The position numbers were made by a program, and so were the translations under genes. Shown here one piece after another: positions 9,837-19,076 of a DNA stretch of 64,000 bases; position 1 is the stretch's first letter; each line of letters opens with the position of its first letter. The notes beneath the pieces were generated by a model that saw only the letters and a program-made list of their open reading frames with translations, had not been told where the DNA came from and did not search any database. The stretch comes from Nothophaeocryptopus gaeumannii. Its lineage: Eukaryota; Ascomycota; Dothideomycetes; Mycosphaerellales; Mycosphaerellaceae. The stretch covers positions 434,001 to 498,000 of the forward strand of contig JASISA010000040.1 in the NCBI GenBank assembly GCA_031771865.1, in the 5' to 3' direction.

Positions 9837-12800
9837 ATGCCGCCTTTCGTGTCCCGGAAGCGCGAGCACTCGCCCGACCATCCGCCGACCGCTTCCTCTT
9901 CCAAACGGCCCAAGACCACAGCGAGGCAGGAGAAAGCGACTCTTTTCGAAGCTGCCGATACGCCACAAAAGAAGCCCAGGTCTGCCGCCGAGACGAAGAA
10001 ATTTCTCGACAGCCTGGACGACGACGACGAGTCGCTCAGCGATATCGATAGCGATGAGTTCGAAGACGTTGACGCACCGCCTGCGAAGAAGCAGAAGGTC
10101 ACCGCTCCGAAGGAAGAGGCACAGGATGGCGAGGACGACGAGGAGATGGACTGGGAGGATGCCATCAATGGTGACACCACAGCCATATCGAATGCATCCT
10201 CTTCTAAGAAGCCGGAACCCGAGATTGGCGATATAGACATCTCTCTGAACGAGGATGGCAACTACGTTGAAGAGCCTCTGGTGTCGCTCGCAACAGGCAA
10301 GAAAGGGCCTTCAAAGCGCGAAAGACAATTCCGCCTCCTCACCCATTGTCTCCACGTGCAGTCGTTGATGTGGCATAACACTGTTCGCAATTCTTGGCTG
10401 AACGACAAGGAGGTGCAAAAGACGCTAGTTGATGACCTACCGAAAGGCGTGAAGCAGGAAGTCACGCGATGGAGAGAGGCCATGGGCACGCTCACTAAGG
10501 AGGAGCTTCAAGCGAAGAAGGAAGCCGCGGCGAAGGCAAAAGGCAAGGGCGGCCGGAAAGGAAAGAGCAAGCAGAAGAGCAGAGACTGGAGCTACGATGC
10601 ACAACACGCAGAGCAAGGTGTGCCAAATCTCAGCCAAGGCGATCCGTTGCTCAGGCTGCTTAAGGTGCTTACTGCGTACTGGCGGAAACGTTTTATTGTG
10701 ACAGCGCCGGCTTTGCGAAAGCAGGGTTACATGCCGCTGAAGAGGCTGCGAGAAGAGCTAAAGCACTGGGATAAGAACCGCGACGACGCTGAGGACCACG
10801 GGGAGCGTACTGGTGACCTGAACGCTTTTCGTTACCTTGCCAAGAGACGTGAGGGATCACGAGATGTGGGTGGACAGCTGTTCGTGGCACTATTGCGCGG
10901 TCTTGGGCTTGAGGCTCGCATGTTAGCGAACTTGCAGCCTGCAGGCATCGGTTGGAGTAAAGCTGAGGAAGCACACCCTCCCAAGACGAAGAAAGAGAGG
11001 GCTGTTGAGAAGAAGGCGGACGAGCAGGAGCTAGTTGAAGATGAGGAGGACAGTAGCTCGACTAAGGCGCAGAAAGTTGGCCCGAAAGATGAGGATGCCC
11101 TGGCGTCGTTCAAGAAGCGTGGGAGGAGCAGTGCAGGATCGGGAAGTCTGAAAGAGGAGAAGCAGTCTTCGCGAGGAAACAAAGGCGATCCCATCAATCT
11201 GGACGACTCTGATAGTCCGTTGAGCGATGTGCCGTCAGATGAAGAAGCTCATCTTTCTGAAGACAACGAGGACGACGAGCTTTCCGTAGTGGACGTTACA
11301 CCATCAGTTCCGAAAAAGAAGGCCGGAAAGAAATACGACCGAGATCTTGCATTTCCCACGTACTGGACAGAAGTCTGTTCGCCAGCCTCTCACAAGTGGA
11401 TCCCTGTTGATCCGATAGTACTGTCTACGATCGCCTCCAATGACGAGCTTTTGCAAACCTTCGAGCCACGAGGTACCAAGGCGGACAAAGCCAAGCAGGT
11501 GATATGTTATGTCCTCGGTTTCGCAGCCGACGGCTCAGCCAAGGATGTCACTGTTCGCTACTTGAAGAAGCATCAATTGCCAGGAAAGACCAAAGGCATG
11601 CGCATGCCTGTCGAGAAGGTGGCGGTTTACAACAAACGTGGAAAAGTCAAGAAGTACGAGGTTTACGACTGGTTTCGCACTGTCATGTCGGCGTACGACC
11701 GCCCGCATAGTAAACGCACCCCTGCTGATGACCTTGAAGAACAGACCGACTTGAAGCCCTTCAAGCCCGTTAAAGAGGAAAAGGAAGCGGAGAAGGAGAG
11801 CCTGCAGTGGTACAAGCAGTCAGCCGAACTCGTTCTCGAGCAGCATCTGCGGCGTGAGGAGGCAATCTTGCCTGGCGCAAAGCCCGTCAAGATGTTCACT
11901 GCTGGTAAGGGCGACAAGGCCAAGGATCATCCAGTGTATCGTCGTGCTGATGTTGCCACCTGCAAGACAGTCGAATCTTGGCATAAGGAAGGCCGCGCTG
12001 TCAAGTTCGGTGAGCAGCCTATGAAGCATGTCCCCGTGCGCGCAGTGACTTTGGCTCGCAAGCGTGAGATGGAGGAGACTCTCCGTGAGACTGGCGAGAA
12101 AATGCAGCAAGGCTTGTACAGCTGGAATCAGACTGACTGGATCATTCCACCCCCGATTGAGAATGGGGTCATCCCGAAGAACGCTTTTGGTAACATGGAT
12201 GTCTACGTTGAGACAATGGTGCCGAAAGGTGCCGTTCACCTGCCATTGAAGGGGACTGCCAAGCTATGTAGGAAGCTGGAGATTGATTATGCTGAAGCAT
12301 GTACCGGCTTCGAATTTGGCAAGCAACGAGCTGTACCAGTCTTGACAGGCGTCGTCGTGGCGCAAGAAAATGCGCAGATGGTACGTGAAGCATGGCGAGC
12401 GGAACAGAAGGAGATCAAAAGGAAGGAAGACACGAAGCGTACTGCTACTGCTTTGCATTGGTGGCGAAAGATGGTCATGGGTATGCGGATCATAGAGAGG
12501 ATGCGCACAGAGTACGAGCATGCAGGCGTGGAGGACGAAATCAATCCATTCGTGCAACGTGCCAAGAGAGAAGGCAGGAATGTCGATGTAACGCAGGCGG
12601 ACGAAGGTGATGACGCCGGTGCCGGTGGCTTCTTCCGGCCTGGTCATGACGAGGAAGAAGTAACTCAAACGAGATCAAAGCCTCCCGAAGAGTTCGCTGG
12701 CGGCTTTCTTGCTGATAGCGAAGACGAGGTTGATGCAACAGAGCCGGAGGACGGTGGGTTTTTGGTCGAAGACAACATGGACGAACCATCAAATGAAAGC

Positions 12801-13298
12801 AGCCATGCTCCGGTGACCCCTGTCTCGCTGCAGGCAGAGAAATCTGATGAAGAGCAGGAGGATCCCGTCGAGCCATCACAGAAGGCCAGCAAACGAGCAG
12901 CGACGAACAGGACAGCTGCAAAGAAGACTGCCAAGCCCACCGCTCGCAGGAGCTCGAAGAAAATGGTCAATCCGGAACTTTCCAGCGATGAAGATTCGCC
13001 TCTTTCTGATCTCGAGGACGATAATGAAGGAGAAGGAGAAGCAGACGACGAGGTTGAACAATCTCTTCTCAAGCGCCAGCACAGCTCTCCGCAAGTCGTT
13101 ATATCCCGATCAGCCAAGGTACCGTCTCCTAAGCCTGCGAAACGAAGCATTCGTGGCCGAGCAGCGAAGTCTACGCCGACCAGAAGTCAGTACTTCTCTG
13201 CTGCGAGCGAGTACCACGATGACGAGGATGAGGACTCCAGCGAGCAAGAGATCGTTAAGCCTACTCGCACGACTGCACGTACCCGATTGAAGAAGTGA
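9837..13298 (+). CDS. RAD4: RAD4/XPC nucleotide-excision-repair damage-recognition protein
   Basis: Single uninterrupted exon, 1153 residues. The N-terminus (about 1-150) is charged and disordered with basic nuclear-localisation-like stretches. From about residue 155 (KRERQFRLLTHCLHVQSLMWHN) the transglutaminase-like domain begins, is interrupted by Lys/acidic insertions, and resumes at LAFPTYWTEVCSPASHKWIPVDP. The beta-hairpin domains BHD1-BHD3 follow at about 705-890 (HVPVRAVTLARKREM, LYSWNQTDWIIPPPI, GNMDVYVETMVPKGAVHLP, CTGFEFGKQRAVPVLTGVVV). The long acidic/basic C-terminal tail (about 890-1153) is longer than in yeast Rad4 (754 residues). In the nucleus, with Rad23, it binds helix-distorting lesions and starts global-genome repair. 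The ATG at 9837 is the first in the frame. Confidence 0.95.
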   Translation: MPPFVSRKREHSPDHPPTASSSKRPKTTARQEKATLFEAADTPQKKPRSAAETKKFLDSLDDDDESLSDIDSDEFEDVDAPPAKKQKVTAPKEEAQDGEDDEEMDWEDAINGDTTAISNASSSKKPEPEIGDIDISLNEDGNYVEEPLVSLATGKKGPSKRERQFRLLTHCLHVQSLMWHNTVRNSWLNDKEVQKTLVDDLPKGVKQEVTRWREAMGTLTKEELQAKKEAAAKAKGKGGRKGKSKQKSRDWSYDAQHAEQGVPNLSQGDPLLRLLKVLTAYWRKRFIVTAPALRKQGYMPLKRLREELKHWDKNRDDAEDHGERTGDLNAFRYLAKRREGSRDVGGQLFVALLRGLGLEARMLANLQPAGIGWSKAEEAHPPKTKKERAVEKKADEQELVEDEEDSSSTKAQKVGPKDEDALASFKKRGRSSAGSGSLKEEKQSSRGNKGDPINLDDSDSPLSDVPSDEEAHLSEDNEDDELSVVDVTPSVPKKKAGKKYDRDLAFPTYWTEVCSPASHKWIPVDPIVLSTIASNDELLQTFEPRGTKADKAKQVICYVLGFAADGSAKDVTVRYLKKHQLPGKTKGMRMPVEKVAVYNKRGKVKKYEVYDWFRTVMSAYDRPHSKRTPADDLEEQTDLKPFKPVKEEKEAEKESLQWYKQSAELVLEQHLRREEAILPGAKPVKMFTAGKGDKAKDHPVYRRADVATCKTVESWHKEGRAVKFGEQPMKHVPVRAVTLARKREMEETLRETGEKMQQGLYSWNQTDWIIPPPIENGVIPKNAFGNMDVYVETMVPKGAVHLPLKGTAKLCRKLEIDYAEACTGFEFGKQRAVPVLTGVVVAQENAQMVREAWRAEQKEIKRKEDTKRTATALHWWRKMVMGMRIIERMRTEYEHAGVEDEINPFVQRAKREGRNVDVTQADEGDDAGAGGFFRPGHDEEEVTQTRSKPPEEFAGGFLADSEDEVDATEPEDGGFLVEDNMDEPSNESSHAPVTPVSLQAEKSDEEQEDPVEPSQKASKRAATNRTAAKKTAKPTARRSSKKMVNPELSSDEDSPLSDLEDDNEGEGEADDEVEQSLLKRQHSSPQVVISRSAKVPSPKPAKRSIRGRAAKSTPTRSQYFSAASEYHDDEDEDSSEQEIVKPTRTTARTRLKK

Positions 13299-13616
13299 GT
13301 GTCGGAATTTTCGAGCTCGCCATGCGGACAAACAGAGACATCCCATCGTATTCGTATTTCCTGCTCATGATTGAGCACTGTGTAAGTCAATGATACCCCA
13401 TGTACATAGCTAGAACTGTGATAATGCACCAACACAATCATTTATTCGCATTCACGTGCTGTGTTATGCACATGCATCTGCCTCGTGCCATATGCCCTCT
13501 GACCAATCTACTACCGGCGCTTTCAATTCCACAGGCACATCAACCGCCGCTGTCGAGGGTACATTCTCTAGCGGATCAAACACCCCCCCTACACAGCGCT
13601 CGCGACTTCTCTCACC

Positions 13617-14741
13617 ATGAAGCCGCATCGAAAAGCCCTCCTATCCGCCGTCCTGGGGATCCTCGTCATCCTCATACCATCATTATGACTTGCATACTCC
13701 TTGACAAGCGCCTCCACTTCACACCCACCTAGTCATCCCCTGGCACCACGAGCCCAATTCTCCCACGAATCCGTCAACCCGAACTCAACCGGCTTTGTCC
13801 GCCGAGCCAACACAGCCAACAACGCCAATCCATCCTAGCTCGGCCACGACCGGTCGTATATCCAAGGCGAGATCTAGACGCTTGATGACAAGGGCAAGGC
13901 TGCGAAGAAAGGGTGGGCATTGGCATGTGCTATGCAAGCGGAATTGGGATGGGGATTGTGTCCTGCCCAAAGCACCTGGACGAACACGTCGAAACCAGAC
14001 GAATACGGCTGGACATTCTCCTGGGACCAAGAAACCGAATTCGAAATCGAGACTTGGGGACTGACCGACGCGTTTGACGATTTGAGCATCTCTGATGATG
14101 CAAGGGAGTGGTATGAGATTGATGCGAGGCATGGCATCGCGAGGACGATTGACGGCATCTTCTAGTTCTACCCCGCCACGCAGGCGCAATTCATCAACTC
14201 CTTCTACCCGCGCGACGGCGCCCTCGTGGCAACGAATAACTTCGGTCCGAAGAACAGGATCGAAGCTCAAAATCTTCCCATCCCGGAGAACCAGATTACG
14301 CCTCTTTGGAGATGGAGTGATGTGTACTTCCTCGCGAGGGAGCAGTTTCTGGCTGCGTCGGGGGCGTCCGGAAGTACGACGAGGCTGGAATATGTCTTTC
14401 GCTATAGTTTTCTGAATAGTAAGACGCAGAGGTCTTTGAGGAGGGTTACGGGGGTTAGTGGGCCGGGGGAATTGGGACAGGTAAGTCATCTCTCTCAAAA
14501 CCAACCCAATAAGCCATTTGCTAACAAGGATATCCAGTGGCCAGGACTCTCCTACCCCATCGAAGAATACCAAGCTCTTGCTGCCTTATCTTCTGATAAT
14601 GGGAAGGGCATCGCATGGTTGTCGGCCGAGCATAAAGAACAATTAGGGTTGAAGGGCGTTGATCGGATCAACGTATTTAATTGTCCTGGGCAGCAGAGGC
14701 AGGCGAGGTGGTGTATGTACCTCCATATCAAGAGCTTCTGA
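13617..14741 (+). pseudogene. Secreted or membrane-anchored dothideomycete-type protein, broken by four stops
   Basis: One frame runs from an ATG at 13617 with a hydrophobic N-terminus (LLSAVLGILVILI, signal peptide or anchor) to a TGA ending at 14741. An intron at 14481-14537 (GTAAGT, CCAG) is in phase. Spliced length is 356 codons. The frame holds TGA at 13686-13688 and TAG at 13836-13838, 13875-13877 and 14163-14165, yet the protein reads well between them: GWALACAMQAELGWG, SISDDAREWYEID, FYPRDGALVATNNFGP, TPLWRWSDVYFLAREQ, RWCMYLHI. I recall similar lineage-specific proteins with the PLWRWSD block, of unknown function, but this was not checked. All four stops could come from C-to-T changes at CAG or CGA. 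No frameshift is seen. Confidence 0.75.
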
Positions 14742-15142
14742 GGAGTTAGCTGGCATGGTGCATTCCAGTGGGGCCCGCCCGGATTTCGTTTCCATTTGCT
14801 AGATGGAGGTCGCTCGCGGATTGACCGAGATAGGATTGCTGCTGGACCACGCATCATCGTATGCACGTGCGACTTTTTGACTTTCTGACAGTTAGCGAAA
14901 CCCAACGAACAGCTTACGCGATTGTGTTACACTGCATTGTGAAATACAGATAAATTGGATCGCGGGCGTTTCATCCTGTTCATTCGGTCGTTCGGCCGGA
15001 CCAAACCACTCTCGTCCGCTCGAATGCCTCGGACTACCAATGCATATTAGAGACCTAATCTTGCGCTGCAGCTTGCATTGAACGAGAGAGAAGACACTTG
15101 AAACAGACCGAAGAGCCCGAATTCGACAGACTCACGCTCACC
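14742..15142. other. Intergenic region, no gene seen
   Basis: About 400 bp. Presumably holds the promoter of the metallo-hydrolase at 15143; no distinctive element seen. Confidence 0.5.
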
Positions 15143-16307
15143 ATGCCCGGCAAACCGTCCCCACCCCTTTCAATCCCTCCTGGCTCCGTGCCAGTCACCG
15201 TCTCCGCTATCGACTCAACCCTCCACCTCATCAGCAATGCCGCCAAACATATGTACGAATCCGTCCCAAATTTCGACAAATTCAACTGCGGTACCTGGTC
15301 TTTGCTCATCGAACATCCTTCAGGCCGAAAATTGCTCTACGACCTAGGCATGCGCAAGGACTGGCAAAATGCGCCTCCGACTCTGAATCTCCAGAAGTAT
15401 TTCGATGATGGCATCGTGGAAGTATTGGAGGCTGAGAAAAACGTGAGTGAGATTTTGGTGGAGGGAGGATTGGCGTTGGAGGAGATTGAGGGGGTGATCT
15501 GGAGTCATTGGCATTTTGATCGTGAGTATTGTTTCCTTAGTGATACAATTTGCAAAGCTTGTGGTTGCTGATTGATCGTTGGCAGATACCGGCGACGTAT
15601 CAACTTTTCCCAAATCCACAATACTGATCATGGGCGAAGGAGCAAAGGAGGCTTTCATGCCAGGCTGGCCGGTCAATCCGAATGCGCAGACTCTTCAGTC
15701 CGATTTCGAAGGCAGAGAAGTGGTCGAGATTCCGTTCAGCAAGTCTGATCTGAATCTCGGCAATTTCAGGGCCTTCGATTACTTCGGAGACGGCAGCTTT
15801 TATATCCTCGATTCTCCTGGTCATACCATCGGGCACATCAACGCTCTAGCCAGGACGAGCGTAGAGCCGCCGGAGTTCGTTCATCTTTGCGGTGACTCAG
15901 CACATCACTGCGGAGAGATCAGACCAAGCATCTACCATCCCCTTCCAGACAAGATCCAGCCGTCACCAGTGCCACATCTTCATGAGCCAATGTGCCCCGG
16001 CGGAATATTCCATCAGGTGCTCCGCAGTGGCGCCAAAGACGATCACATCCTCCAGCTTATCGATCGAGGCGAGTATCCAGAGCGGAAGTATGCACTGATC
16101 TACGACGAGGATGATTTGAAGGACTCGATCCGCAAGGTGGAAGGATTTGACGCCAACGAGAACGTCTTTACTGTGCTGGCACATGACTGGACGCTGAAAG
16201 GCATGGTCGATGAGTGGCCGAAGCCGTTGAACGACTGGAAGCGGAGAGGTTGGCGTAAGGACACGTTCTGGAAGTTCTTAGGCGATTTTGCAGTCGATCC
16301 GAAATGA
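15143..16307 (+). CDS. Metallo-beta-lactamase-fold hydrolase (lactonase-like)
   Basis: Exon 1 15143-15521, exon 2 15586-16307; product 366 residues. The splice (GTGAGT donor, GGCAG acceptor) restores the full zinc signature HWHFDH at residues 122-127, the HxHxDH motif of the superfamily. The unspliced frame lacks the last His, which supports the intron. Later metal and fold motifs are GHTIGHINAL (His) and LCGDSAHH (Asp/His). The order and spacing match fungal relatives of N-acyl-homoserine lactonases and other lactone or ester hydrolases. No signal peptide is seen, so it is probably cytosolic. An in-frame ATG at 15098 would add 15 residues; I chose 15143 because the conserved part starts just after it. 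Natural substrate unknown. Confidence 0.85.
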
Positions 16308-16322
16308 ACTGTCGAGACACAT

Positions 16323-16777
16323 TCATCGAAACAGCGGTAGAGGCGCCTTTTCTTCATGTCCACGTTGTTGAATGGCGGACGGAGCCTTATTGTTAGAGGC
16401 ATGGAGAGATGATAACTTGGGATCAAGCTCGCCTCTCTTCCAGACAAGATCTCGGGCGTGCCAGACGTTGGGCAGTCTTGACCGCTCCATATCATAGAGC
16501 GCCATCGCTTCTATCTCATGCCCTCTGCGGGACAGCAGATACGCAGCTCTCAACGCGTCGCTTCCAAAGTGATTTTTTCCTTGCTTGATGACTCGCTAAG
16601 ATAAACTCAACTTCGTTAGGGTACGTTTGCAAGAAACGATAGAACAGCATGCCATCTGCTCTATCAGGATGCCATAGAGCTGCTCTGGCTTGGAATTGAG
16701 CTGCCAATTCGTCGCTGTGAGAACGCGTCAGACTTGCAAAACTCTTGTCAAAGGTCTTACCGCTGCACGGAGCGCAT
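16323..16777 (-). pseudogene. Small unknown gene or remnant with one frameshift in an A-run
   Basis: Possible exon 1 is 16761-16777 (ATG plus five codons), followed by a good 46-nt intron (16715-16760, GTAAGA donor, CTGAC branch point, CACAG acceptor) and exon 2 16323-16714. The frame reads protein-like (DELAAQFQARAALWHPD, FYRFLQTYPNEVEFILASHQAR), is lost in a run of six A (minus strand, plus positions 16573-16578) and continues one base off as HFGSDALRAAYLLSRRGHEIEAMALYD and NVWHARDLVWKRGEL to the end. Spliced length is 409 nt, so removing one base gives an intact frame of 136 codons. I recognise no family. It starts 31 bp after the stop of the gene at 16809-17561. It may be a real gene with a sequencing error, or a decayed one. 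Confidence 0.4.
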
Positions 16778-16808
16778 GTGGAGGATGCTATAGCCTGACG
16801 TGGGCAGA

Positions 16809-17561
16809 TCAATCCAGCTTTTGCCACTGCATATCAAAATTCCTCGCATTTGCAGGCTTCTGCTTCCAACCCTCAATCTTGACATTCTTCCACTCGAGAG
16901 AAGAGCAACTAATCGTGCCGGAGAAGTGGTTGCTCTGTCGACCAGACCAGATCCAGTATCCAGCATCGGTGACTATGTCAATCGAACTTTCTTCTTCCTG
17001 AACAAATGGATCGGATAGTTTCCCTTGCCACTTGACCCAAAACTTCAGAGATCGGAAACTGTTTTTCTCGAAAGCCTTACCACGTCGGGCCTTGGCAGGA
17101 TTCTCTTCAAATTCGTCGGTCTCTGAAGCTTCAGCGGAAGACGCCTCATCTTCTGATTCTTCATCATCTGACTCTGCCTTTTCAGATCCAGCCGCTTCCT
17201 CAGCCTCTTCCTCCAAACCCCTGATGACTTCATTCATCGTCTTCCGACTTCCCGCCAAGACAATATTTGCATGCAGAATGTGTGGCAAGAACAACTGCCC
17301 GTAAACGGCATTGCCGTCCGGGTTCAAATTAAAGATCTCGAGTTTCCCTTCATACTTCTCCCCGCCCCTGGAAGCCAACTTCGCAGCAGAGGGACAAGAG
17401 ACCGTGTATGTTCCAAACATCTTGGTGACGTCCACATCGTTGGTGTCGCCGTCTTGCTTGTTGCGTTTGGAGCCGCGGTTGTGGACGTGTCTATTCGAGA
17501 AGGCTTCTTCTTGCCAGTCGTCCATGTTGAAGTTAATGTTGGAAGGATCAGCGGAAGGCAT
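16809..17561 (-). CDS. Conserved-looking acidic protein of unknown function
   Basis: Single exon, 250 residues, ATG at 17561. Two folded-looking parts flank an acidic low-complexity centre. The N-terminal part (about 45-115) has FGTYTVSCPSAAKLA and GKLEIFNLNPDGNAVYGQLFLPHILHANIVLAGS, which reads like beta-strands. The centre (about 115-160) is rich in Glu, Ser and Ala. The C-terminal part has SLKFWVKWQGKL, DAGYWIWSGRQSNHFSGTISC and WKNVKIEGWK, Trp-rich and again beta-like. No signal peptide or membrane segment. I do not recognise a named family. The composition suggests a cytosolic or nuclear protein. Confidence 0.6.
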   Translation of the reverse strand: MPSADPSNINFNMDDWQEEAFSNRHVHNRGSKRNKQDGDTNDVDVTKMFGTYTVSCPSAAKLASRGGEKYEGKLEIFNLNPDGNAVYGQLFLPHILHANIVLAGSRKTMNEVIRGLEEEAEEAAGSEKAESDDEESEDEASSAEASETDEFEENPAKARRGKAFEKNSFRSLKFWVKWQGKLSDPFVQEEESSIDIVTDAGYWIWSGRQSNHFSGTISCSSLEWKNVKIEGWKQKPANARNFDMQWQKLD

Positions 17562-18076
17562 TGTGAGCTGACCGTTGACGTCGTTGCAGGGGCCAGACCG
17601 AGCCCGAACGGTAGTGGGCCGGCGTCCCGTTGACCCACCTCGCTGACTTCAGGACTTGCGTTCGCATTTCTCAAAGTCCTTTCCCTTACCGTTATCGAAC
17701 CTGATGAACCCCCTAAACCCAAAAAGCGGTAGTGTCGAGACACAGGAACTGATCAATGCAAAAGGATAGCAGTCCTGGATGGTCAAGTGCTCCGATTCAA
17801 GTTCGCATTTGCCGGTATCTACCTGTAGCCTACCACGACCTGCCGCCATCAGTCTCTCTTCATCTACACTTCTTCCCACCGGTGGCTTCACTTGTGCTCT
17901 TTGATACTCGCTCCATTCCTCGACCTAGAACCCGCCCCCCGCAAAGCAAATGCTCCAGGGTATTCGCTTCCTCAAGGCCCTCTTTTGCGTCTGAGCGCAA
18001 CCACCATTCACACTCGAATGATCGCCGTGCGCGTGTCTTCGCCGAAATCAATCTCTTGTGAATCGGAAAGCGGCTT
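17562..18076. other. Intergenic region, no supported gene
   Basis: About 515 bp between the ATG of the acidic protein and the stop of the small secreted peptide ORF; only short ORFs without motifs. It must contain the promoter of the gene at 16809-17561. Confidence 0.45.
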
Positions 18077-18238
18077 TCAATTGATCTCTCGATGACACCG
18101 GTTGTAATAACCGCATTGACGTCTCCACTCGTTGACCTTCTCCGGCACGTAGTTTGCGATTGCGGCTGGGAGAGCCAAGGCTTGAGTTCCGCTCAAGAGC
18201 AGGCAGACGCTTGTGAGGAGTGTGGTGATGAGCTTCAT
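18077..18238 (-). CDS. Short secreted-peptide ORF overlapping the stop of the upstream secreted ORF
   Basis: 53 residues from an ATG at 18238. The N-terminus MKLITTLLTSVCLLLSGTQALA is a classic signal peptide (Lys, long Leu-rich core, AxA-type cleavage site). The remainder is a 30-odd-residue basic peptide with two Cys (RRQCGYYNRCHREIN). The start codon overlaps the TGA of the ORF at 18235-18438 as ATGA, on the same strand. In a fungus this could be a reinitiation pair, the tail of an alternatively spliced gene, or a separate transcript. No homologue is recognised. The signal peptide is strong; whether it is expressed is unknown. Confidence 0.4.
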   Translation of the reverse strand: MKLITTLLTSVCLLLSGTQALALPAAIANYVPEKVNEWRRQCGYYNRCHREIN

Positions 18239-18438
18239 GCTTCGCATTTGTTGGAGATGCAGGTCCTGGAGTCGGTTGCAGAATCGCCATTGTCGCAGTA
18301 GCAGCTGGTGTCGTTGTTGTAGCTTGAAGTCGAACAAGCAGTTAGGCCTGCAGATGCCTCGCAGTCGAGAATGTAGGAACTCAAAGCTCTTGCGAGATGT
18401 GCGATGCTTATCGCGAGGAAAAGGCTGAAGTACCTCAT
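18235..18438 (-). CDS. Small secreted cysteine-rich protein (effector-like)
   Basis: 67 residues, single exon, ATG at 18438. The N-terminus MRYFSLFLAISIAHLARA is a signal peptide. The mature part of about 48 residues contains six Cys (two early, a Cys-x-Cys pair in the middle, two late), consistent with three disulfides, and an N-x-T site (NNDTSC). Size and cysteine content fit the small secreted proteins of plant-associated or competitive fungi, but no named family is recognised and no function should be assumed. It ends in a TGA overlapping the ATG of a second signal-peptide ORF. Confidence 0.6.
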   Translation of the reverse strand: MRYFSLFLAISIAHLARALSSYILDCEASAGLTACSTSSYNNDTSCYCDNGDSATDSRTCISNKCEA

Positions 18439-19076
18439 GGCGAGGTCGTTGTTTCGTTTTTCGATGGCTGTCGCATGAACGAATCAAGCAACAGTAGGAC
18501 CGATCAAGAGTCATAGTACACGCTCAGTACACGTTTTGCTCAGTTCGTTCTCCGGCCGTAGGCGAAGACTTTCGCGAGATCTCGTGTGAATGTTCCCACG
18601 ACACCATGGTTGAACGTGCAATTGTGGGAAGGCAGTGTAGTTTTGGACACTCCTGGTCGGCGTCCATAGTAATAAAGTCGCCTGCAGTGCATGCTTAGAT
18701 CCGATAGATCCGTCGATGTGATTGCTTCCCGCTCATGTGTCGTCTTTCTGCTGAACGAGTGGGATTCTCCACCACGCTCCCACTTTGAATCGAGACGGCA
18801 TCGGGCGACAAGTGTTTGGAAAGCGACGTCGGCGTTCTGCAAACTCGTGCCTTTGCTCTAACTGACATCGGGCGTTAGTCTACGTTGACTTGCCGTGTGC
18901 GGTTGCAATAACACGTTGATTGATGGCCGCCAATCGAATGCCATGGGAGCTGGAATGTTGAACGGTGTGAACAGCTTCTAGGACGTCTTATTCCTGTGAA
19001 TGCACTCGGCTGACCCTGATGATGTTCTAGTCCGAGATTTTTCGGGAAATACTGCATCAGCGCGAAGCCCTGGGTC
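18439..19076. other. Intergenic region upstream of the secreted protein
   Basis: About 640 bp. ORFs here lack coding character. It holds the promoter of the small secreted protein at 18438 and the 3' flank of ATG22. Confidence 0.45.

Noticed and set aside
9673..10261. Long ORFs on both strands over the RAD4 start (for example 9728-10261 minus)
   Set aside because: They are low-complexity Ser- or Arg-rich shadows of the acidic/Lys-rich RAD4 N-terminus and carry no motif.
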